11,754 bases of DNA from UBA4661 sp002405405 (GTDB lineage Bacteria; Bacteroidota; Ignavibacteria; Kapaibacteriales; UBA4661), in NCBI GenBank assembly GCA_036847245.1, contig DAIUAL010000098.1, positions 1 through 11,754 on the forward strand. Direction: 5' to 3'. The translations under genes were made by a program, and so were the position numbers. Each line of letters begins with the position of its first letter. The first letter of the stretch is position 1. Under the pieces are notes generated by a model that saw only the letters and a program-made list of their open reading frames with translations, was not told where the DNA came from and did not search any database. This document shows positions 6,465-11,754 of this stretch, piece by piece.

Positions 6465-6851
6465 ATGACGACTTCTCCACATGCGCTCAATTGGTTTGAG
6501 ATACCTGCGTTAGATTTAGAGCGCGCATTCAATTTTTACAGCACTGTACTTGGTGCGGAGCATGTTCGTAAAGGAACATTTTTTGGTAGCGAGCTAGTGC
6601 TTTTTGCTGTGCCCTTTACTACCGGTGAGGCAGTAGGCGGTTCAATTGTTAGACGTGACCATTTCATACCATCAGCTGATGGCGCGCTTTTGTACATCAA
6701 TACATTCGGTAATCTCGAGGCGGCACTATCACGGGTTGAAAAGGCAGGCGGAAGTATTCTCGCACCGATGAGAGACCTTGGTAATTTCGGTAAAAGTGCT
6801 GTTATCATGGATTCCGAAGGAAATCGTGTTGGTTTGCATCAAACAGCATAA
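6465..6851 (+). CDS. VOC-superfamily protein (glyoxalase/bleomycin-resistance fold)
   Basis: This is a small 128-residue protein with the paired beta-alpha-beta-beta-beta modules of the vicinal oxygen chelate superfamily. NWFEIPALDLERAFNFYSTV (9-28) opens the first module, LLYINTFGNLEAALSRVEKA (75-94) the second, and DSEGNRVGLHQ (116-126) is the typical closing strand. It resembles the short NWFEIP-type members often annotated simply as VOC family protein. The superfamily covers isomerases, dioxygenases, antibiotic-binding proteins and binding-only members, so no reaction is claimed. The ATG at 6465 has only a weak purine-rich site upstream. It lies about 80 bases before the NADP-dependent oxidoreductase gene on the same strand and may share a transcript with it. 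Confidence 0.9.
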   Translation: MTTSPHALNWFEIPALDLERAFNFYSTVLGAEHVRKGTFFGSELVLFAVPFTTGEAVGGSIVRRDHFIPSADGALLYINTFGNLEAALSRVEKAGGSILAPMRDLGNFGKSAVIMDSEGNRVGLHQTA

Positions 6852-6933
6852 TGGATATGTTTGGGTACAACCACAGAAAACATGAAGGATTATGATAGGC
6901 ATTATTTCTCCACACTTTTTGAAACAGCATCGT

Positions 6934-7551
6934 ATGAAGATTGCAATTATTGGCACTGGTAATGTCGGTGGTGCTTTGGCAACAGCCTGGTCGCGAGCAG
7001 GACATGTAATCCTACTTGGAGTGCGTAATACTGAAGAATTTAAAGGTAAAGAACTACTTAATAATGCTCACACAACGCTACATAGTATTCAGGACGCTGT
7101 ACAGCAGGCGGAGGTCATTGTGCTTTCAACTCCGGCTCCGATGGCAGTAACTGTGGCAGAATCTCTTGGCGACACTACCGGAAAAATCATCATTGATACC
7201 ATGAATATAGTGATGGGGCGTGGTCCTGCGGGTTTTCATAATACATCCGATGCCATTCTTGCTCATACGCAAAGCAGAGATGTGGTGAAGTGTTTTAATA
7301 CGACCGGCTATAACAATATTGTCAATCCGATTTACGAAGGTAAGCCCATAGATATGTTTATGGCAGGTGATAGTGTGCGTGGCAAGCAAATAGCACGCGA
7401 ACTTGCAATTTCAGCAGGTTTTGGTGAATGCCATAATATGGGCGGCAATGATCGTTTTACACTGATGGAGCAATTTGCATTTGCATGGATCAATCTTGCG
7501 TTGATGCAAGGTATGGGGCGTGAATTTGCATTTCGTCTTGTGCAACGGTAG
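6934..7551 (+). CDS. NAD(P)-binding oxidoreductase, COG2085 / F420-dependent NADP reductase-like
   Basis: This is a dinucleotide-binding Rossmann protein of the COG2085 group, which includes F420H2:NADP oxidoreductase and related predicted reductases. The N-terminus reads MKIAIIGTGNVGG with the GxGxxG nucleotide loop (7-12). It is followed by VIVLSTPAPM (61-70), VVKCFNTTGYNNI (117-129), MFMAGDS (141-147) and an AGFGECHNMGG turn (161-171) before the C-terminal helix. Arg31 after the second strand would suit NADP. Whether F420 is used is unknown; nothing nearby points to F420 synthesis. The start at 6934 fits the family; an in-frame ATG at 6892 adds 14 residues and has AAGGA only two bases ahead of it, closer than usual. 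The gene is convergent with tdk, with a hairpin between them. Confidence 0.88.
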   Translation: MKIAIIGTGNVGGALATAWSRAGHVILLGVRNTEEFKGKELLNNAHTTLHSIQDAVQQAEVIVLSTPAPMAVTVAESLGDTTGKIIIDTMNIVMGRGPAGFHNTSDAILAHTQSRDVVKCFNTTGYNNIVNPIYEGKPIDMFMAGDSVRGKQIARELAISAGFGECHNMGGNDRFTLMEQFAFAWINLALMQGMGREFAFRLVQR

Positions 7552-7583
7552 GCGAGTTCAAAAAACATGCGATATGCTAGATC

Positions 7584-7620
7584 AATGTGCCATGCTCAAT
7601 ACGAGAGTGGCACATTTATT
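7584..7620. terminator. Hairpin between convergent genes, probable bidirectional terminator
   Basis: AATGTGCCA (7584-7592) pairs perfectly with TGGCACATT (7608-7616); within the loop CTC (7595-7597) can also pair with GAG. It lies between the stops of the plus-strand oxidoreductase gene and the minus-strand tdk. The T content after the stem is modest (ATTTATT on the plus strand), so its strength is uncertain. Confidence 0.6.
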
Positions 7621-7664
7621 CTAAGGATAGGAGTATAACTAAGTCTATGATGGAAAGTCGTGCC

Positions 7665-8243
7665 TTACTCTTGAACTGAGTGAAATGCACGATGCCGTGC
7701 TTCGTATTTATCGCTGTGTCCAACTTCTACCAAGTCATGGCTTGATGTCATGCGCTGTGTTCGTGAAGCAGGTAAGCCCGATTCCATACAAACAGCAAAG
7801 TTTTTGGTAACATATTCAGCAATAGCAAGCAGGTGTGGCATCGGACCAAATGGTTTACCGCGATAATCTAAATCTAAACCGGCCACAATCACCCGTTTAC
7901 CACTATTTGCTAGGGTTTCACATACTCCAACGATACCTTCATCAAAAAATTGAGCTTCATCAATGCCTACAACATCAGCTTCACGTGCTTTATCAAGAAT
8001 TTCAGATGATGTACTGACATTAACCGAGGCAATCCGCAGCTGGCTGTGCGATACTACTTCGTTATCACTGTAACGATTATCAATTGTTGGTTTAAAAATG
8101 ACGACTGTTTGTTTAGCAATTTGTGCGCGGCGTAAGCGTCGGATAAGTTCTTCGGTTTTACCGCTAAACATGCAACCGGCAATGACTTCGATTGAACCAT
8201 ATTGTGCCGCATGATGATGATGAGGGAGAGGATGTTGTGTCAT
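7665..8243 (-). CDS. tdk: Thymidine kinase, type II (TK1-like)
   Basis: Tdk phosphorylates thymidine with ATP to dTMP in the nucleoside salvage pathway. With the ATG at 8243 it has 192 residues, normal for the family. Landmarks are the P-loop GCMFSGKT (23-30), FKPTIDNRY (50-58), VVGIDEAQFF (91-100) with the catalytic Glu96, GLDLDYRGKPFGPM (122-135) and the lasso region ending in DKYEAR (178-183). The zinc site is degenerate: only Cys152 remains, with Ser155, His184 and Phe187 in place of the other three usual cysteines. The N-terminus carries four His in a row (8-11). A TTG at 8282 would add 13 residues that are not family-like. No Shine-Dalgarno is seen. It follows rpiB by 47 bases on the same strand and is probably the last gene of the ldhA-rpiB-tdk unit. 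Confidence 0.95.
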   Translation of the reverse strand: MTQHPLPHHHHAAQYGSIEVIAGCMFSGKTEELIRRLRRAQIAKQTVVIFKPTIDNRYSDNEVVSHSQLRIASVNVSTSSEILDKAREADVVGIDEAQFFDEGIVGVCETLANSGKRVIVAGLDLDYRGKPFGPMPHLLAIAEYVTKNFAVCMESGLPASRTQRMTSSHDLVEVGHSDKYEARHRAFHSVQE

Positions 8244-8290
8244 ACAATGAAGAAAATCAAGAAAAGTAAAAGAGAGCAACAAGAACTAGA

Positions 8291-8731
8291 TTAACACCCC
8301 GTCAGCGAATGAATTTTTGCTACGCGCCCTTCATGTCTTCCACCCTCAAACTCTGTATGCAAAAAGGCAGATACAATATCTTTGGCAAGTTCGGGAGACA
8401 CTAAACGTTGTCCGATAGTAACAACATTAGCATTATTGTGCTGACGCGATAATTGAGCCATTTCAACGGTAACACAATTTGCGGCTCGGATTCCTTGCAC
8501 TTTGTTGGCAGTAATTGCAACGCCAATGCCACTGCCACAAATTAAAATACCATAGTCTGCATCATGCGATGCCACAGCTTGCGCTGTGCGTAAAGCGTAG
8601 TCGGGATAATCGACCGAAGCGGGGGAATCTGTGCCGAAGTCAAGAACTTCGTATCCTTGAGAGCGAAGCCAAAGAGCAAGTATCTGTTTGTAGTCAAATC
8701 CTGCATGGTCAGAGCCGAGAGCGATAATCAT
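8291..8731 (-). CDS. rpiB: Ribose-5-phosphate isomerase B (RpiB/LacAB family)
   Basis: RpiB interconverts ribose 5-phosphate and ribulose 5-phosphate in the non-oxidative pentose phosphate pathway. The 146-residue protein starts MIIALGSDHAGFDYK, the standard N-terminus with the Asp8-His9 phosphosugar site. It continues with DFGTDSPASVDYPDYA (31-46), GILICGSGIGVAITANK (61-77) containing the catalytic Cys65, and the RQHNNANVVTIGQR block (96-109). GGRHEGRV (130-137) lies near the C-terminus. Cysteine and anion-loop residues fit RpiB. The related sugar isomerases LacA/LacB and allose-6-phosphate isomerase cannot be fully excluded, but the solitary gene favours RpiB. The ATG at 8731 is chosen for its AAGGAA; longer upstream readings add non-family sequence. 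It lies 31 bases after the D-lactate dehydrogenase gene. Confidence 0.95.
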   Translation of the reverse strand: MIIALGSDHAGFDYKQILALWLRSQGYEVLDFGTDSPASVDYPDYALRTAQAVASHDADYGILICGSGIGVAITANKVQGIRAANCVTVEMAQLSRQHNNANVVTIGQRLVSPELAKDIVSAFLHTEFEGGRHEGRVAKIHSLTGC

Positions 8732-8740
8732 GGTATCTGT

Positions 8741-8746
8741 TTCCTT
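8741..8746 (-). promoter_or_regulatory. Ribosome binding site deciding the rpiB start
   Basis: On the minus strand AAGGAA lies 9 bases before the ATG at 8731. It fits the conserved MIIALGSDHAG start and rules against the longer open frame that would run back into the preceding gene. Confidence 0.6.
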
Positions 8747-8762
8747 ATGCAAAGTGAAAAAA

Positions 8763-9767
8763 TTATAAAACCAAATAAGGAGCATTTAGTCCTTGCGACC
8801 ATGCCCGGATATTCGCAAAAGTCGCATCAGCAATATTTTGTAGAGCAGTGTCAGTAAGAAATGCCTGATGACTGGTAATGAGAACATTAGGAAAACTCAT
8901 TAATCGAGCTATAACATCATCTTGTAAAATCGAATCAGAATGATCTTCAAAAAACAATGTACTTTCATCTTCATAAACATCCAAACCAACCGCACCAATA
9001 TGTCCGCTTTTGAGACCTGCGACAACAGCTTTTGTTTCAACCAAACCACCGCGACTTGTATTGATCAGCATGACACCACGCTTCATACGCTTGATTGTTG
9101 CATGGTTGATAATATACTTTGTGCTTTCTAGCAGTGGAGCATGGAGCGTGATAATATCTGCTTCAGAGCAGAGACTATCGATATCGGTGTACTTCATATC
9201 ATAGCGTTGTGCTAATTCAACATCGGGACAAGGATCATAGCCCAAAAGAGAACACCCAAAGCCATGTAAAATTTTTGCGGCGACTGCGCCAATTTTTCCT
9301 GTACCGATAATACCAACTGTTTTGCCGTGCATGTCAAAACCCGTGAGACCATCAAGAGAGAAATTCATTTCGCGGACACGATTATGCGCACGATGAATTT
9401 TACGGTTGAGTGTGAGCATGAGTGCTATAGAGTGTTCTGCCACGGCATACGGAGAATACGCCGGTACACGTGCAATTTGAATCCCGTGACGACGTGCTGT
9501 TGGCAAATGGACATGGTTGTAGCCTGCAGAACGCAGTGCAATATAGCGCACGCCTAATCGCGCAAGTTCATCAAGAACTTCTTCTGAGCAATCATCATTG
9601 ACAAAGAGAGAAATACAAGACGACCCCTTAGCCAAGGCAACCGTGGTCGGTGATAATCGTGCTTCTTGCCAATGCAGAGTGAACTCATTGTTATTGGAGG
9701 CTGTCAGAGAATCTTTTTCAAAACTATGTGTGCTGAAAAACATAATGTTCATATTCTTTTGTAACAT
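8763..9767 (-). CDS. ldhA: Fermentative D-lactate dehydrogenase (LdhA-like D-2-hydroxyacid dehydrogenase)
   Basis: This NADH-dependent enzyme would reduce pyruvate to D-lactate, a cytosolic redox-balancing step. It matches remembered E. coli LdhA closely and along its whole length. Numbered from the ATG at 9752 (329 residues, the E. coli length), it has CISLFVNDD (46-54), RYIALRSAGYNHV (69-81), VPAYSPYAVAEHSIALM (96-112), the NAD loop GIIGTGKIG (147-155), NTSRGGL (231-237), DVYEDES (258-264), LFFEDHSDSILQDDV (266-280) and SHQAFLT (294-300). The likely catalytic residues are Arg234, Glu263 and His295. The ATG at 9767 adds five residues; neither start has a clear ribosome site. It opens a probable transcript with rpiB and tdk. 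Another 2-hydroxyacid specificity is possible but less likely. Confidence 0.93.
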   Translation of the reverse strand: MLQKNMNIMFFSTHSFEKDSLTASNNNEFTLHWQEARLSPTTVALAKGSSCISLFVNDDCSEEVLDELARLGVRYIALRSAGYNHVHLPTARRHGIQIARVPAYSPYAVAEHSIALMLTLNRKIHRAHNRVREMNFSLDGLTGFDMHGKTVGIIGTGKIGAVAAKILHGFGCSLLGYDPCPDVELAQRYDMKYTDIDSLCSEADIITLHAPLLESTKYIINHATIKRMKRGVMLINTSRGGLVETKAVVAGLKSGHIGAVGLDVYEDESTLFFEDHSDSILQDDVIARLMSFPNVLITSHQAFLTDTALQNIADATFANIRAWSQGLNAPYLVL

Positions 9768-9803
9768 GGTGTGAAGAAAAAACAGAAGAGAATCATGATA
9801 CCA

Positions 9804-9840
9804 ATAAAAAGGCGTAAGCTATGAGTCATACTTACGCCTT
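9804..9840 (-). terminator. Rho-independent terminator after etfA
   Basis: AAGGCGTAAG (9809-9818) pairs perfectly with CTTACGCCTT (9831-9840) around a 12-base loop. Read on the minus strand the stem is followed by a T run (TTTTTATT). It lies about 60 bases after the etfA stop and before ldhA. The plus side also carries a T run (CTTTTTTA), so it could work both ways, though no plus-strand gene ends here. Confidence 0.85.
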
Positions 9841-9898
9841 CTTTTTTACTTTGATACAAAGCATGTAATAATCGAGGGTGATTACATTCAGTGTGCGT

Positions 9899-10867
9899 TT
9901 ATCCTTTAGCCGCTTTAATCTTCTCTGTTAATTTCGGCAATACCTCAAAGACATCGCCGACGAGACCATAGTCAGCAATCTGGAAGATTGGTGCATCTTT
10001 ATCTTTATTAATTGCAACAATCACCTTAGAAGAAGACATGCCGGCTAAGTGTTGTACTGCCCCGGAGATACCACATGCAATGTATAAAGAAGGAGAAACA
10101 GTTTTACCTGTTTGACCAACTTGTTCACCATGTGGTCGCCAGCCGGCATCCACTACTGCACGTGATGCACCAACCGCTGCTCCGAGAACACCTGCAAGCG
10201 ATTCTACTAAATGAAAATTACCTGATTCTTTCAAACCACGACCGCCGGAAACGATAATATCTGCCTCTGCAACATCAAGTTTACCGGTGTTGCGAGTGGT
10301 TGATTGAACGCCATAGCTTGTATCAACAGAATTGAGTGTGGGCGAAGCAGATTGTACTGCAACACTTGCACCGTCAACTGTTTTAGGGGTAAATACATTA
10401 GGACGGATTGTAACAACTTTTTTTGCAGTAAGGACTTTTACTTGGATGCGTGCTTTACCTGCATATACGGGGCGGGTTGCAAGTAAATCATTGCCTTGCA
10501 CTGACAATTCAACTGCATCGGAAATCAACCCTGCTTCAAGTTTGACTGCCAAACGGGCTGCGATTTCTTTGCCTGTGGAAGTCGCAGGTAGGATAACAAC
10601 ATCAGCGCCCTCTTTGGTTGCTGTATCGGCAATAGCTGTAGCAAGACCTGATGTTGAAGGCTTTGTATAAGCATCACCACTAATATGGATACAAGTACTC
10701 AAACCGTATGTACCGGCTGTGGCAAGTGTACTGTCAGACGATTGAAATGCAATGCCTACAACACTTCCGTTGCTTGCTTGTGCAATGCTGTGCGCGGCGG
10801 TGAGTGCTTCAAAAGCGGTTTTTTTGAGTTGACTATCAACTGTTTCGAGATATGCGAGAACTTTCAT
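9899..10867 (-). CDS. etfA: Electron transfer flavoprotein subunit alpha
   Basis: EtfA pairs with EtfB to form the FAD-containing electron transfer flavoprotein, which accepts electrons from acyl-CoA and related dehydrogenases. The protein has 322 residues, a normal length. The N-terminal domain starts MKVLAYLE and contains VVILPATSTGKEIAARLAVKL (90-110), whose motif continues to GLISD. The C-terminal FAD domain has SGGRGLK (207-213), GASRAVVDAGW (233-243), VGQTGKTVSPSLYIACGISG (250-269) with AVQHLAGM just after, and AINKDKDAPIFQIADYGLVG (285-304). All FAD-contact blocks look intact. The ATG at 10867 follows etfB by 55 bases without a clear Shine-Dalgarno. Since EtfA works only with EtfB, the intact state here contrasts with the stop codon in the neighbouring etfB. 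Confidence 0.97.
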   Translation of the reverse strand: MKVLAYLETVDSQLKKTAFEALTAAHSIAQASNGSVVGIAFQSSDSTLATAGTYGLSTCIHISGDAYTKPSTSGLATAIADTATKEGADVVILPATSTGKEIAARLAVKLEAGLISDAVELSVQGNDLLATRPVYAGKARIQVKVLTAKKVVTIRPNVFTPKTVDGASVAVQSASPTLNSVDTSYGVQSTTRNTGKLDVAEADIIVSGGRGLKESGNFHLVESLAGVLGAAVGASRAVVDAGWRPHGEQVGQTGKTVSPSLYIACGISGAVQHLAGMSSSKVIVAINKDKDAPIFQIADYGLVGDVFEVLPKLTEKIKAAKG

Positions 10868-10922
10868 GAGAGAGAAAAAAGAAATGAATGAACAAACAAA
10901 AAATCAACCATGAGATGAATAC

Positions 10923-11669
10923 TTAGAACGCTTTTGCCTCTTCGCGGAGCAAACGAACAAGTTCTGCAATGTCAGCATCGCTATCGCCCAAGACTTTACC
11001 TTTGGCTTTTGCAGGAGGAAGTGTCATGCTGATGGTTTCGATACGTGCGTTGCCGGCTGTCGAAGCACGCTCTTCGATGGGTTTAGATTTAGCTTTCATG
11101 ATATCCGGTAATTTCGGATAGCGAGGTTCATTCAATCCTTTTTGTGCGGAAATAACGACCGGAAGAGTTGCTGTGACTGTTTCTTTACCACCTTCAATGT
11201 CACGTTCTGCTGTCACAGCAGTTCCAACAATTTCTAACTTCGAGGTCATCGTAATACTGGCAGTATTTAACAACTCAGCCACCATTGGAGCAACTTGGAA
11301 CGAATCAAAATCAATGCTTTGACGACCAAAGAGAATTACTTATGCATTGATTTCTTTTGCAACATCAGCAATGTTTTTTGCAACACCGAATGCATCACCA
11401 CGATTGTCGTCTTTGATAAAAATCGCTTTATCTACTTGCAACGCCAACGCAGTACGGAGTACTTCTTTGGCTGTGTCACCGCCGACAGTGACCACAGTAA
11501 CGCTTCCACCGTGCTTTTCTTTCAAGCGCAGTCCTTCTTCAAGGGCGAATTCATCATAAGGATTCAAAATAAATTTCACGCCTTTGGGGTCGATTGATTT
11601 ACCATCGGCACCAATGGCGATCTTAGTGGTTGTGTCCGGTACTTGCGATATACCTACGAGTATATTCAT
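10923..11669 (-). pseudogene. etfB: Electron transfer flavoprotein subunit beta, interrupted by one in-frame TAA
   Basis: This is EtfB, the AMP-binding partner of EtfA. The ATG at 11669 has AGGAG nine bases ahead (11679-11683). The first 109 codons read as a normal EtfB N-terminus: MNILVGISQVPDTTTKI, FILNPYDEFALEEGLRLKE (33-51), VTVVTVGG (57-64), ALALQVDKAIFI. Codon 110 is TAA (11340-11342). The same frame then continues without a gap as VILFGRQSIDFDSFQVAP, MVAELLNTASI, IEGGKETVTATLPVVISAQKG, and ends AELVRLLREEAKAF. Ignoring the stop, the total is 248 residues, normal for EtfB, and no other frame change is needed. It may be a sequencing error, a recent nonsense mutation, or a read-through site; the sequence alone cannot decide. 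The first Met after the stop is at 11285, inside a conserved block, so the second half is not a natural separate protein. Confidence 0.85.
11340..11342 (-). other. In-frame TAA stop codon inside etfB
   Basis: The minus strand reads GAA ATC AAT GCA TAA GTA ATT CTC, giving E-I-N-A-stop-V-I-L. It falls just before the conserved LFGRQSID block, where family members as I recall them usually have Asp or a similar residue. TAA ends several other genes here (ferredoxin, VOC protein, tdk, etfA), so a general reassignment of TAA is not supported. Confidence 0.9.
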
Positions 11670-11754
11670 ACAGCAATGCTCCTATGAGTATGTAAGAAAA
11701 AAGGAAACTAGAATGCGTTGTTGCATTATGTTCACCATAGCGGCAAAAAAGGAT
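11670..11754. other. Leader region upstream of etfB, nothing else identified
   Basis: These 85 bases hold the etfB ribosome site (AGGAG at 11679-11683, minus strand) and AT-rich sequence. No promoter boxes with good spacing and no other coding frame could be supported before the window ends. Confidence 0.4.

Noticed and set aside
10332..10670. Plus-strand open frame opposite etfA
   Set aside because: It is fully inside the strongly conserved etfA and has no ribosome site or family features.
10923..11285. Second half of etfB as an independent 120-residue protein
   Set aside because: Its first Met is inside a conserved EtfB block and has no ribosome site; the in-frame sequence just upstream is also EtfB-like, so it is part of the interrupted gene.
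11338..11342. Programmed frameshift in etfB
   Set aside because: Both halves are in the same frame, so a frameshift cannot bypass the stop.

Overview
The window reads as an ordinary chromosomal stretch of a moderately AT-rich bacterium, most likely from the Bacteroidota/Chlorobi/Kapabacteria side of the FCB group. Three things point there: a ferredoxin of the long-linker, Alvin-type dicluster form common in that group; a truncated protein whose tail looks like the beta-sandwich C-terminal domain of secreted FCB proteins; and many genes with no clear Shine-Dalgarno sequence. This placement is inference. No rRNA, tRNA, CRISPR array, insertion sequence or phage gene was seen, and no gene-free gap exceeds 300 bases.

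Layout. The plus strand runs from 1 to about 3950: the end of a probable exported protein, a terminator, uvrB (nucleotide excision repair), a 2[4Fe-4S] ferredoxin, a terminator, then a VanZ-like membrane protein overlapping by 4 bases a hotdog-fold thioesterase of the fluoroacetyl-CoA thioesterase (FlK) type. A minus-strand HxlR-type regulator follows. It is divergent from a DJ-1/PfpI-family gene, and the 230-base region between them carries overlapping inverted repeats that could be operators. Continuing on the plus strand are a bestrophin-like membrane protein, a small VOC/glyoxalase-fold protein and a COG2085-type NADP-dependent oxidoreductase. A strong hairpin at 7584-7616 separates these from the minus-strand right half.

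The right half is read on the minus strand. The order of transcription is etfB, etfA, a terminator, then fermentative D-lactate dehydrogenase (ldhA-like), rpiB and tdk. The last three are closely spaced and probably co-transcribed. ETF carries electrons from acyl-CoA dehydrogenases, the lactate dehydrogenase balances NADH, RpiB belongs to the pentose phosphate pathway, and Tdk salvages thymidine. Together with uvrB this is core metabolism and repair.

The most notable observation is that etfB is interrupted by one in-frame TAA, with the rest of the family sequence intact in the same frame on both sides. The thymidine kinase has also lost three of the four usual zinc-ligand cysteines. I found no convincing undescribed multi-gene system. 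The best candidates for follow-up are the etfB stop codon, the HxlR/PfpI control region and the C-terminal motif of the first protein.
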